A stretch of 64,000 nt of DNA, taken from NCBI GenBank assembly GCA_003254925.1, contig QANZ01034804.1, positions 3,303 to 67,302 on the forward strand, read 5' to 3'. The position numbers were made by a program, and so were the translations under genes. Position 1 is the first letter of the stretch; the number at the start of each line of letters is the position of its first letter. The stretch is from Chamaecrista fasciculata (lineage: Eukaryota; Streptophyta; Magnoliopsida; Fabales; Fabaceae). The notes beneath the pieces were generated by a model. The model made no database searches and was not told the origin of the DNA. It saw only the letters and a list, made by a program, of their open reading frames with translations. This document shows, piece after piece, positions 31,708 to 43,470 of this stretch.

Positions 31708-33823
31708 TGTTGGGAAATCACGGCGCGCGCAGCGGAAGCGGAAAAAATAAAAACGATTAAAACATGGCGCAAAAACAAAACTTGTGATTTCCCTACGGAT
31801 CCACTAGATGAATTTAAACCGGTGAAGGAAAAAGTTATACCTCAAAGTTTCATTCGGTCCGGTTGAACGGTGCAATTCTAAGAAGTCCACACGAAGCGTC
31901 CTTCCTCTGCCAGTTATCCACACGAGCAGTTTAGTGGCACCAAGGTGCTAGCCTTTAGTTCTTTTCTCCAAAAGAACAGGGGAACTCGATCTACGGCTCT
32001 TAAAATTCAAGAACAATTCTTGAACCTTAAAAGGATGGTGGCGCAACAAAACAAGAACACCTTCTTGTTTTCTCTCTCAAAACCCTAGCTATGGGACAAT
32101 TCGATTTCTCTCTCACTCTTGGAGAAACTCGACTTTCTCTCTCTAGGCTTAGGGTATGCGAATTCTCTCTCTTGTCTCACAAAAGAAGAAAGCAAAATTC
32201 ACTTATGTGAACTAGGGTTGCCAAGCCGACTTGCTTGGCCTTATTTATAGAGTTAGGGAATTTTGATAATTATAATTAGGGAATCCCTAAATTAATGGAT
32301 TATCAAATTATAAAATTATAAGATTACAGTAATATTATAATTTTAGGACTTGAATTCTTAATTAAAATATTACCTTAATATCTTAATTGAATTCAAAATG
32401 CAATCTTTGAGAATCAAATTGGAAGATCAAATCTTCCTCCTTGGGTCCCACTAAGAATGCGCCATCCCCATCATATTTCCTTGGAATTTTTATAAATCAA
32501 AAACATTCTTAACTCTTAGGAAGTCTTAACCAACTTATTATCTTCCAAAGATTTTGAATTAAAATATTACCCTAATATCTTTAATTCAAATTTTGAATCT
32601 TGAAATCTAGATCAAATCTTTGAATTCAAATTCATGACTTTAATTAATAAAACATTTCCATTAATTAAAATCAACTCTAAAGAGGCGCCACCCTCTATCC
32701 TATTTATCCTAATATTAGTGAATTTAATAAATCAATAATCTCCTAACTTTTAGGAACATTATCTAATTTATTATTCTCTAATATTATAATTGTAAATAGA
32801 TTAATCCAATTAACTATTTAACAATTAATATATTTCCACTTGTCCCACAAATTTAAATATCTCAACCGTAGACTTATCTAAGACAAGACTTTATGTCCCA
32901 GACATTTAGCTGTGTCTTAAATTGTGTCACCGGAGTGACTCACGAATTAACCCTAATTCGTGTCCCTTTAAGCGATGTCCAGATCCTGCTCATGTGTGAC
33001 CCAGCAGGCCCCACGTGAAGTTGGCAGTAAGCCATCTCTATGACTCACAAGTCGAGAGCGGACTCTAGCAAGCCATCACAACTACCCAAAACACGTGAGT
33101 TATCGTTTTATCAAAATGACCGATTTAACCTTAGTACCACCTTGTCATAGACCCTATTGTCACACGATATCTTGGTTCTGGATAAGGCACGGGAAAGTCA
33201 TCCTTAATCCAAACCACAACTTTCTCGATTTCCTGAGTTAGTCCCATTTTCCTGAGTGGCCACTCTTTCCTTGGACAGACTCATCGAGGGCACCAGTTAG
33301 ATATCTCTCATATCTATGAGGGATAAAATCCCATCTTGGTCAACCACATTCCTCACCACTGCAATCAACCAAACCCGTACCTAGCCCTTATGGCTACCCT
33401 GCTACGGGCAACATTAGACTAGGCCAAAGTCTGACAACTACAACGCCGGAATAGTCAAGACCTCAGGTCTAAGGCATCGTGACAGGTGTACAGGAGAGAT
33501 TAGCTAATGACTAAACCTATGCAGGACTCTCCGGGTCAGTCCAACAACTTGTAACCCCTTACATAATTGCACCATGACTCTCGTAAAGCATCTAGTGCAT
33601 GTATCTACATACACCGAGGTCATGCTGGTCTTAGTTCATTCTCGCTCCCACGAGAATAATCGATCAGGGACGGATTTAGATTAATTATCTCATTATTAAT
33701 CAAGGACGCTATCATAGTAAACATGCTAATAATATGATAACAACATAATTTATCTCCATAAATTAATCAATATGTTCAAAACATATACATAAAATGATTG
33801 GCCCTAAGGCACAATCTCCAACA
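31708..33823 (-). mobile_element. 3' LTR of an Angela/BARE-like copia element
   Basis: 2116 bp. On the minus strand it starts TGTTGGAGATTGTGCC and ends TTTCCCAACA. The start pattern (TGTTGGAGAT..TGCC.TAG.GGCAAT-like) is that of Angela/BARE LTRs, and the large size agrees. It is preceded on the minus strand by a purine-rich AGTGGGAGTC (33824-33833), the polypurine tract. Copies of this LTR type also appear at 1-714 and 43319-43470. Confidence 0.85.
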
Positions 33824-34104
33824 GACTCCCACTTGCACTAGGTACAATCATCAATCTAGCTGTTCCTACACTAGGTACACTGATCAATGCGTCTAATCCC
33901 CATCGACGATACATGTTGTTCATGTATGACCCGCGCAAGAGGCTTCGTAAGAGGATCGGCAACATTATCCTCGCCTGCTACTTTGCATATCTTTACATCA
34001 CCTCTGTCAATCATCTCTCTGACAAGGTGAAAACGCCTGAGTATATGTTTGGTCCTTTGATGGGACCGTGGCTCCTTTGCTTGTGCAATAGCCCCGCTAT
34101 TGTC

Positions 34105-36096
34105 TCAATACAAGGTTATGGGATCAGAGATGGTCGGAACCACACCAAGCTCGACAACGAACTTCCTAATCCACACAGCCTCCTTCGCTGCATCTGATGT
34201 TATAGTATACTCGAACTCGGTTGTAGAATCAGCAATTGTGCTCTGCTTGGAACTCTTCCAGCTCGCGCTGCCACCGTTCAGGAGAAACATGTATCCAGAC
34301 TACGATTTGAAGTCATCTTGGTCTGTTTGGAAATTAGCGTCTGTGTAACCCCTTACACATAGCTCCTCATCAGTTCCACCGTACACCAAGAACTCATCCT
34401 TAATTCTTCTCAAGTACTTAAGGATGTTTTTGACGGCGGTCCAATGATCCTCACCAGGGTCTTGTTGGAACCGGCTCATCATGCTCAGGGCAAATGACAC
34501 ATCGGGTCGAGTACATAGCATGGCATACATGATGGATCCTATTGCCGAAGCATAAGGGATGTCACTCATGCGCCCTCGCTCAACAAGTGTCTTAGGACAC
34601 TGTTTCTTGCTCAAGGTCAATCCATGATTCATTGGTATGAATCCCTTCTTGGAATCTTGCATACTGAACCTCTTCAGTACCTTATCCAAGTATGTACTCT
34701 AACTCAATCCAAGAAGCCTTCGAGACCTATCTCTATAGATCTTGATGCCTAGAATATAGGCAGCTTCTCCTAAGTCCTTCATTGAGAACGATTTTCCCAA
34801 CCAAGATTTCACAATCTCTAAGGTTGGAATATCATTTCCAATGACCAATATGTCATCGACATATAGCACCAAGAACACAATTGTGCTCCCACTAACCTTC
34901 TTGTAAACACAAGGTTCATCAGGGTTTTGTAAGAAGCCAAACTCTTTGACTACTTCATCAAAACGATGATTGCAACTCCGGGATGCTTGCTTCAATCCAT
35001 AAATGGATCTCTGAAGCTTGCATACCTTGTTTGGTGCCTCTGGACATACAAACCCCTCGGGTTGTGTCATGTACACATCCTCGGGCAGCCTTCCATTAAG
35101 GAATGTTGTTTTGACATCCATTTGCCATATCTCATAGTCATAATATGCGGCTATGGCAAGGAGGATCCTAATGGATTTGGCCATTGCAACAGGGGAGAAC
35201 GTTTCGTCATAGTCAATACCATGACGTTGAGTAAACCCCTTTGCAACTAGCCTCGCCTTGAAGACGTTGACATTGCCATCCATGTCTGTTTTCTCTTTGA
35301 AAACCCACTTGCACCCTACGGGTTTTACCCCTTCGGGCGGAGCGACTAAGGTCCATACCTCGTTGTCGTACATAGATTGCTTCTCAGCCTTCATGGCTTC
35401 AACCCATTTCTCAGAATTGGGGTCCGCGATGGCCTCTTGATAGGTGGTGGGCTCACCATGCTCCATGAGCAACAAATCCTTGTTTTCAGTCACCAGAAAT
35501 CCATATCTCTCAGGCTGAAAACGTGTCCTATCAGACCTTCGTGGTTCTTGTGTTACTGGAGGAGCTTCCACAACATCTTGTGGCTCTTCTCCAGTTTTCG
35601 TCAGCGCCTCTGAAGTGTCTTGTGAAACTTGAACTTCTTCAAGCTCTACCTTACTCCCACTGTTTCTTTTGGAAACAAGATCCCTTTCTAGAAAGAATCC
35701 ACTTCTGACCACAAACACTTTGTTGTCAGTTGGGTAGTAGACATAATACCCCCTCGTTTCTTTGGGGTATCCCACAAATAAGCACTTGAGGGATTTGGGA
35801 GATAGTTTATCATTAGGCGGTTGTCTAACGTAAACTTCACATCCCCAAACCTTGAGATAAGACATAATGGGACTCTTCCCACTCCATATCTCATATGGTG
35901 TCTTCTCAACTGCCTTAGACGGAACACGGTTAAGTGTGAACGCGGCAGTTTCTAGAGCATATCCCCAAAAGGATGGCGGAAGATCGGTTTGACTCATCAT
36001 AGATCGAACCATATCCAATAGAGTTCGATTCCTCCTTTCAGAAACACCATTCCACTGTGGGTTCCAGGAGGAGTAAGCTGTGAGACTATTCCACAA
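34105..36096 (-). pseudogene. Angela-like integrase tail, reverse transcriptase and RNase H
   Basis: Minus-strand frame from 36096: integrase C-terminal part (WNGVSERRNRTLLDMVRSMM, PSKAVEKTPYEIW), linker, reverse transcriptase (GCKWVFKEKTDMDGNV, KTTFLNG, YVDDILVIGND). The frame is interrupted near 34699 by a stop and continues at 34689 (MDKVLKRFSMQDS, PYASAIGSIMYAMLCTRPD). RNase H at 34290-34105 carries STTEFEYTI in place of 'STTEAEY', a change in the conserved acidic region. Few lesions overall, so it was active fairly recently but is now defective. Confidence 0.85.
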
Positions 36097-36893
36097 CTTC
36101 TAAGATGATCAATAAATTCTTGACTCAAATACTCGCCTCCTCGATCAGATCGAAGGACTTTGATTTTCTTGTCAAGTTGGTTCTCTGCTTCATTTTGAAA
36201 TCTCTTGAACATTTCAAAAGACTCTGACTTGTGCTTCATTAGGTAGACATAGCCATATCTACTGAAGTCGTCAGTGAACGTAATGAAATAAGAGAAACCA
36301 CCTCTAGCATGAGTACTCATGGATCCACATATATCACTATGTATGATCCCCAAGAAGTCTGATGCCCTCTCACTGTGGCTAGTGAAAGGCGCCTTTGTCA
36401 TTTTTCCAAGCAAACAAGATTCGCAAGCATCATATGATTCAAAATCAAATGAGCTTAGAAGTCCATCTTTATGGAGCTTCTCTAGGCGTTTCTCATTTAT
36501 ATGGCCTAAACGACAATGCCAAAGGTATATAGGATTAGGTTCGCTAACCTTAATCCTTTTCGTATCAATGTTATAGATATCGTTATTACGTCGTTGTTCC
36601 AATTTTAAGATGTAGTGATTATCTTGCAGATCACCATAAGCAAATAACACATCATCCTTGTAAATTGAACATCTACCATTCCCATTCACACAAATAAATC
36701 CTTCCTTATCCAAATAAGAAAGTGAAATAATGTTAGAACTTAAAGATGGAACGTAATAACAATTGTTTAAAACTAAAACAAGCCTAGTGGGCAAAACTAG
36801 CTCGTATGTTCCTACAGCAACAACAGCAACCCTTGCTCCATTGCCTACTTGTAGGTCCACCTCGCCTCTGTTCAGCTTCCTACTGCTTCTCAA
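35997..36893 (-). pseudogene. Angela-like GAG-pre-integrase and integrase core
   Basis: Minus strand: the HHCC finger (LWHCRLGHINEKRLEKLH..C..C) and the catalytic core with HSDICGSM, FTDDFSRYGYVYLMKHKSE and VLRSDRGGEYLSQEF. After the TPPGT segment the frame shifts (at about 36080) and the conserved continuation is in the frame that starts at 36096, so a small indel broke the polyprotein. Confidence 0.85.
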
Positions 36894-36896
36894 CCC

Positions 36897-37835
36897 CTAC
36901 ACATTTGTACATATGTGAGAACCACAAACAGTATCCAATACCCAAGTGGTAGGAGTAGATAAGTGAACACCTATAACATAGATACCTGAAGTAGAGGTTT
37001 CGCTCTTCTTCTTCTTTAGATCTTCCATATACAGTTTGCAATTTTTCTTCCAATGTCCAGGCTTCTGGCAGAAAAAGCAAACTGATTCCTTTGTGGGCTT
37101 TGCCTTCTTGGCAGGCGGTGGGTTGGGCTTGGCCACTGGCTTGGTCTCACCAACCACGGCTTTTCCCTTCCTCTTTCCTTGGCCCTTCCCCTTTCCCTTT
37201 TTCTGAACAAGCAAGACAGAGCTAGGCGTCTTCTTGATGGACACCTCAGCAGTCTTGAGCATCCCATGCAGCTCAGAAACAGACTTCTCCATCCCATTAA
37301 TATTGAAGTTCATGACGAATGGGTCATAACTCCTTGGTAACGAGTTCAGGATCACATCCGTCGCAAGCTCTTGGGTGATGGGAAATCCCAGCCTACCAAG
37401 GTGATCTATGTACCCCTTCATCTTTAAGACGTGGGCACTCACAGACGCACCTTCTGCCATTTTGCAAGAGTAAAGAGCCTTCGTGGTCTCAAACCTCTCT
37501 TGCCTTGCCTGTACTTGGAACATTTCCCTGAGATGCCTAAGCATTTCATATGCCCCCATGTTCTCCAAGTTCTTTTGGATCTCGGGAACCATGGTGGCCA
37601 ACATCAAGCAAGCAACGTCCGCAGAGTCACTTTGATGCTTCTCATAAGCATCTCTCTGTGCTCTTGGAGCGTTGGCAGCAGGCTGTTCGGGAATGGGGTT
37701 TTCCAGGACATACAGCTTTCCCTCCTGTGTGAGAACAATTCTCACATTTCGGAACCAGTCAAGGAAGTTAGTCCCGGTCAATTTATCCTTCTCAAGGATA
37801 GATCGCAGTGATAGTGATGAACTATTGGTTGCCAT
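36897..37835 (-). CDS. Angela-like gag and start of protease
   Basis: 312 codons open on the minus strand, starting MATNSSSLSLRSILEKDKL. The gag domain contains NFLDWFRNVRIVL and a C-terminal Lys/Gly-rich basic stretch. A perfect CCHC zinc knuckle (CFFCQKPGHWKKNC) follows, which binds element RNA. The protease start reads VLDTVCGSH, where the family has 'DTGCGSH', so the catalytic Gly next to Asp/Thr is replaced by Val. A stop then separates it from the integrase frame. It is an element gene, not a host gene. Confidence 0.8.
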   Translation of the reverse strand: MATNSSSLSLRSILEKDKLTGTNFLDWFRNVRIVLTQEGKLYVLENPIPEQPAANAPRAQRDAYEKHQSDSADVACLMLATMVPEIQKNLENMGAYEMLRHLREMFQVQARQERFETTKALYSCKMAEGASVSAHVLKMKGYIDHLGRLGFPITQELATDVILNSLPRSYDPFVMNFNINGMEKSVSELHGMLKTAEVSIKKTPSSVLLVQKKGKGKGQGKRKGKAVVGETKPVAKPNPPPAKKAKPTKESVCFFCQKPGHWKKNCKLYMEDLKKKKSETSTSGIYVIGVHLSTPTTWVLDTVCGSHICTNV

Positions 37836-39315
37836 TGATTCTACAATTAAGATATGAAAAGTTTAATTAGCAGGAAATATATATATATATATCCACCAAT
37901 TTATAAAACCCAGTAAAATTATTATTAGTGGCTAAGATCCATATTTCACCAAAGTTTACCGTCGCGTAGGCGATCATGCACCCTTAGGTTATTTAGGTAG
38001 GTAACTCCTTACCAATCACATCTCATGTGACTCTTAGATCTTTATGGGACTGTATCATCATATGATACTTATTATGGCATGTTTATCCCATCTAATGCCT
38101 TGAGGTCCAAATCCGATTTGATAACCTCATTAAGTCACACAATAAAACTTGTGAATGGCTAGGCTCAAAGCAACGAGGCCGAAGCCCGACCCCATATCAT
38201 CAAGGCCCACTAAAAACGTGTCGCGTAGGCAATCACGACATTCAATAAACCGAGATTTCAACGAGGCGTTGCGTTGAATCTCCCATTCACCCGTGTCTCC
38301 TCAAGGTCATGGCAGATACGTGTCGCGTAGGCGATCACCGCTCCGCGATGAACAAGATTTTAACAGGGTGTTTTATTGATGGTATTAAAACTTAAGATTT
38401 TTAAAAGGGTTTGATTTTTAAAAGGTTCCGTTTTAATTAATTTAATTTTAAAACCAATTTTTAAAATTAAACGAGTCGTGCCATGTGTTTATTTCCCCAT
38501 GTATCTCATACATATAAACTCATGCACGAATTTTGTATCTCATACAAGATCTCACACTCGTATCATATACGTTGTAGTGTAAAGTTAAATACAACATGTT
38601 AAAACTCGCACCCCTAGGCATACATCTAGCGCATTGCATCACATACAAAACTAAATGTATAAAACACACCGTGTTTAGATATGGCCCATCTACCCTATAA
38701 TCCTCTCAAGCCAATGAGAGAATTTTTCTAAAAGAAAAATAAAAATTACATTGTGAAAAACCCCAGTTACATTGAGGTATAACAAAAATGTTAAATTACA
38801 TCAAGAGTATAGGGAGAAGACACGCAGGCCGTATTTACCAAAAACCCTAGAGCCATATCCAACACCACATAACACATATGAACACTTCACATAATATCAT
38901 GTCAACCACGGCATACAACAACACATACCAAAAAATAAGGTTTGTGCAATTTTAACATGCCTTTCTTCAAATTGGGCCTTGTATCAATAATTATAAAATC
39001 AAGAATCTCATTCAAGATTTTTAAATTATTGACCCAAAAATTTTAAAATTCATAATTTTAATAAATTTCCAGCCACCCCCCATAATATTATAATTAAAAC
39101 ATTTTTAACTATAATTATATAGGGATTTCGATTTTGGCCTTAAAACTTCAAGAAAATATTTTAAATCAATCCAATTGATTTTATATGTATCACATACATA
39201 AAATTTGCATCTATTCCATAGATTGAGTTTTTAAATAAAACTTTTCGGTGGATTTTCGTAAAACCAAACATACGATTGAAAGCGGTAAACACACATCATA
39301 CATCACATGTACAAT

Positions 39316-41257
39316 TGTTAGTCACACTAAATGCTCTGGAGTATTACCCAATTCCATAAGTAACTTGATGCATTTATCCAAATTAGATCTTTCACACTGT
39401 CAATTTAATGGAATGCTTCCTAATTCACTGTCAAACCTCACCAAACTTGGGTTTTTGGACTTGTCATATAACAATCTCATAGGTCCAATCCCTTCTTCTT
39501 TCTTTACACTTCCACTGTTATGGAATCTTGATCTTTCCTTCAACAATTTTACTGGTAAAATAAAGTTTGAGTTGATTGGAAGCCTCCAACATATAGAGAG
39601 TTTAGACTTTTCTTACAACAACTTGTCAATTAATGCAAATGCTATGGACACTAATCTATCCTTTTTCCCCAAACAATTGTCATCACTAAATTTGGCTTCC
39701 TGCAGTTTGAGAGAATTCCCAATGCTGGTGAGGAATCAATCAAGCATTTCATCTCTTGACCTTTCAAATAATAATATTGAAGGATTGATACCCCATTGGA
39801 TTTGGAAAGATGGAGATGTTTATTATTTGAATCTTTCTAGAAATGCCTTGACAGGTTTTGAGGGTTCTTTGATAAATATTACAACCGAATTTCGTTATCT
39901 TGATCTTCACTCCAACCAACTTCAAGGGAAAATTCCGGTATTCACTAAACTTCCCTATTATTTGGATTTGTCAAGAAATAACTTAAGCTCGTTCATTCTC
40001 TCTGGTGTTGGTCCTCAACGGTTAGAAATTATTGAATTCATCTCTCTTTCGAAAAATAAAATTTATGGAAAGATTTCTCATTCTTGGTGCAAATTTCAGA
40101 TTGGAGTGCTTGATCTTTCCAATAATAACCTTGAAGGGACAATCCCAGAGTGTTTAACACAAAGTGAGAGACTTGAAATATTGAATCTTGGAAACAATTT
40201 GCTGAAAGGCAATATTCCTGATTCATTTATGAAGTCATGTGCTTTAAACACTTTCGATCTACATAGAAATCAAATAAGTGGCTTGATTCCCAAGTCTCTT
40301 GGAAATTGCATGAAATTGGAGGTTTTAGATCTGGGCAATAATCAGATTAGTGGCAATTTCCCATGCTTGTTGAAGAGAATATCCTCACTCAGAGTCATGG
40401 TTTTGAAAAGGAACAAATTTCATGGTCCTGTGCGATGTCCTTATACAAATGATACTTGGGGAAAGCTTCAAATCATCGATTTGTCATTCAATAAATTTAA
40501 TGGTTTGCTCCCAGCAAAAGAATTAACAAGTTGGCAAGCAATGATGCATTTTGATGATCAAGTTGTGTCAGATCAAACCATTCAAGTTAATGTTTATAAC
40601 GATAGATATTATCAAGTTTCAGTGACTATTGTGAGCAAAGGTCAAGAGATGGAATTGGTTAAAATCCAAACCATCTTCACTTCCATGGACTTGTCATCCA
40701 ACAAATTTGAAGGGCCAATACCGAGAGAGTTGATGAACTTGAAAGGTCTTCATGGTCTCAACTTGTCAAACAATGCTCTATCAGGCCAAATTCCAGCATC
40801 CATAGTCAACATGAAACAACTCGAATCGTTGGACCTTTCAAGGAACTCTTTGTTTGGAGAGATTCCAACACAACTTGTGAGTTTGTCGTTTCTTGAATTC
40901 TTGAACCTCTCCTGCAATCATCTTGCGGGGAAAATCCCCATAGGAACACAACTTCAATCATTTGAAGCATCATGCTTCCAAGGAAATGATAGCAACAATC
41001 ATGGTAAGCAAGGAGTGTTGCCAACACCAGCATCATCAAAGCATCATGCAATTGATATGAAGTTTATGACAGGAATGGAATTCGGGGTAATTTTCGGGTT
41101 AGGAGTTATTATTGGACCCCTTTTCATTTGGAGGCAATGGAGGATTCGATACTGGAAATGTGTGGACAACATTCTTTGCAGAATCTTTCCTCAACTTTAT
41201 TTTCATTATGAAAGGCGTCAAGGACAAATGTACAGAGTTCTACGTTGGGGACATTAG
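39316..41257 (+). pseudogene. 5'-truncated RLP copy with an open C-terminal two thirds
   Basis: RLP homology starts near 39316 (TKCSGVLPNSISNL) and is open to the stop at 41257, about 645 codons. It contains regular LRRs, the island (YYQVSVTIVSKGQEMELVKI), the last LRRs, one membrane helix with GVIFGLGVIIGP, and the tail ending YRVLRWGH. It lacks the signal peptide, N-terminal cap and first LRRs, which were replaced by the leader end of the Angela-like element. The frame extends upstream to an ATG at 39248 inside element sequence, which would add about 23 unrelated residues. The C-terminal cap is altered: GND is followed by SNNHGKQG where relatives have a GLCGPPL motif. Without a secretion signal it is unlikely to act as a receptor. 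Confidence 0.85.
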
Positions 41258-42158
41258 GAAGGAGGTATGCATTTAGTATCACTGTTTTGTTGTTTCAAGT
41301 GCACATATGCTATTTATGTTTATGATATAACTTAATTACATGTGTCTGGAAGTTCTAACATAGTGCTTCTTCACTAATTAATCTCTACACTAAATTCGGA
41401 GGAGTCTTGATATAGTCTCACATTTAATTAATAATCTTCCAGATGCCAAATTGCTACTCAGATAATTATCTTTTAGGAAAAAGGTGCGCATTTCGTATCA
41501 TTGCTCTGTTGATTCAAGTGTAAGTTAATGATTTAACTTATTTACCTTCATCTAGAAGTTTTCTCAAGCCAATACGAGTGCTCCTTGGCGAATCACATTG
41601 TCCATCAATTAATTTGTGGGGTCATACTTAATTGTATCTACTTATATAATTTTTTAAATGTCTACTAGTTATTTTAGATGAGTCTTGAAAAGTTTTTTTT
41701 TTTTAACTCTAGATATAAGCTTATCATAGTTAATTTAATTAGCTTACAAAAGCGTAGTAGCTACTAGTTTAAAAAATATAATAATAACAAATGGTACCAA
41801 GTAACGTTGAAATTAATAAGTTTAAGTTCATAATTTGTTTAGTGTTTATATTCATTTTTTTAGAAATAATTGGTTTTAACAGTATTGATTATGTAATTTC
41901 TTTTATTAATGTAAATTTTAGGTGAAGATATTAGCTTGGAGACACTTGTGCAGTGTTGGGTGACAAGCATATTCAAGTATTATGCAGCCAAAGTGCGAGA
42001 CAAAATAAGATGAAAGTGATTTGTTGTTGTTGTAGCATTTTAATTGACTGAAATTGATGTATTTTAAAACTTGAGTGTGATGTTATTATAATTTTCCATT
42101 GAAATTTGTTATAGAACTATATATTGTTTTGGTGTTATGAATGTATAAGCTGTGTTAA
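41258..42158 (+). other. 3' flank of the truncated RLP with an internal duplication
   Basis: GGAGGTATGCATTTAGTATC with about 40 following bases at 41263 is repeated in diverged form at 41481 (GGTGCGCATTTCGTATC). The block 41923-42125 matches the 3' flank of the intact RLP. No ORF is visible. Confidence 0.5.
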
Positions 42159-42275
42159 TTCTTCATACCCCAAGCACATCATCTCTGATCGCGATGCCAT
42201 CTTTATGAGTGCTTTTTGGCTCCAAATGATGAAACAAAGTGGGGTTGAGTTGCAATTCAGTACAAACGGACGGCC
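42159..42275 (+). pseudogene. Ty3/gypsy integrase fragment
   Basis: Reads HPKHIISDRDAIFMSAFW, then LELQFST. This is the integrase core around the second catalytic Asp ('P..I.SDRD..F.S.FW......G..L..ST..HP'). It is a 39-codon relic that ends in repeat sequence. Confidence 0.7.
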
Positions 42276-42940
42276 AAACCCAAGTCCTGACACGAAAATT
42301 AGATAAGAATGAGATAAGAATGGGTGAGGGACCTAATTGCTCAAATTAGATTTTTTTAGGGTCTAGGGTTTATAGTTTTAGGGTTTTAGGGTTTATAATA
42401 TTTTTAAGGACTGAATTGGAATGTTTGGAAGAGTTTTGGGATACTTTACAATTTTATTTTGAGGATTTGGGACTAAAATGAATGAAGATGATAAAAAAGA
42501 GGGGGAATTGAAAATAATAGGATAAAAATGGAAGCTAGGGACTAATTTGTCCCGACACGAATTTTCTCATTTTTTTAGTAATAATGCTGATGTGGCGAAA
42601 TTTATATAGTTAACATGTTTTTTTTTCAGTTTAATCCGTGCTGACGTGGCAGTTAATGTGCCACGTCATGTTTTTTGAAACATCAGGTTGACGAAATGAC
42701 CTATTTGTGTAACGTTCGACAAATTCGAGGACTTATTCGTCTATTTCATTAATCCAGGGACCAAACCATAACCGCCTCATATTTCCAAGCACCGATTTGA
42801 TAGTTTACTCAATTATTTTCATTAGAATATTTGTGATCGACATTCAGTGACATCACTAACATTCACAAACATTAATCTCAGTCCTCAATTAGTTTCTTCA
42901 CCAAGTGTTTGTAATACACGTCCTGCAATTTATTCTTAAC
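42276..42940. repeat. decayed hairpin-type repeats
   Basis: Inverted words CCTGACACGAAAATTAG (42287) and CCCGACACGAATTTTC (42551, inverted context) bracket TTTAGGGTTTA-rich sequence. Then 'GCTGACGTGGCAGTTAATGTGCCACGTCA' forms a short palindrome (42641-42669, given here as landmarks). The TTTAGGG words are few and not a telomere array. Confidence 0.35.
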
Positions 42941-43069
42941 ACAGTTTTTGACTTTTCCACCAAATTTATATATATTATATAACTTCAAAATTGGAAGTCA
43001 TCATTTCACTTTCCCATAGTCCCATTCTCTCATTGCTAAGAACCATCTCTTACTCTGCTTTTTCTTCTA

Positions 43070-43318
43070 TGTGCCTTTCTTCCACACTCTTCTTGGACAC
43101 GTTTTCCACACAAACACAAAGTCATCAATTCAATGGACCACACAAACGAGAAGAATACGCCAGTCAGAGCTTATGTTTTGGTCTTCATTTCATTCTTGAA
43201 TAATAATACCCTCAGTATTCCATTACTTTGTTCATTTCTTCAATCTTAATTAGCTTCTAAAAGTGTTGTCTCTCACAGTATACTCCAATGAGAATTTCTT
43301 CAGTTTCATGGTTTTCCT
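43070..43318 (+). pseudogene. 5' stub of a further RLP gene
   Basis: The upstream words CTTTCTTCCAC, GACACGTTTTCCA, AATACCCTCA and TCATTTCTTCA match 20080-20190 before the intact RLP. The start reads MRISSVSWFS, identical to the intact protein's first ten residues. After 'TTTTCC' at 43318 the homology stops at an LTR start. Only about ten codons remain. Confidence 0.75.
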
Positions 43319-43470
43319 GATGGAGATTGTGCCCTAGGGCCAATAATTTTATATGTATGACCATATTGATTGACTAATTTATAGATAATAAATTGAGTCG
43401 TTATCATATTATTAGCATGTTTACTATAATAACAATAATTGATTAATTATGTGATAAAGTATACCTTTAG
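43319..43470 (+). mobile_element. 5' end of an Angela-like LTR
   Basis: TGATGGAGATTGTGCCCTAG and the following about 150 bp (including TTATCATATTATTAGCATGT) match the reverse complement of 33670-33823. It is fused directly to the RLP stub. The rest of the LTR is missing or too diverged. Confidence 0.7.

Larger units (their letters stand above)
33824..39315 (-). mobile_element. internal region of the Angela-like element, 5' LTR missing
   Basis: On the minus strand: leader (39315-37836), gag, protease, integrase, reverse transcriptase, RNase H, then PPT and 3' LTR. The leader holds GTCGCGTAGGC at 37961, 38220 and 38322 as a spaced repeat. I found no primer-binding site (GCTCTGATACCA on the plus strand) and no 5' LTR before RLP homology starts near 39316, so the element is truncated at its 5' end. 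No target duplication is readable. Confidence 0.82.

Noticed and set aside
33913..37857. Plus-strand ORFs over the Angela-like element
   Set aside because: They are antisense to recognisable gag, integrase and reverse-transcriptase frames.
42350..42400. TTTAGGG-like words suggesting an interstitial telomere
   Set aside because: There are only a few imperfect units (GGGTTTATAG, GGGTTTTAGGGTTTA) and no array.
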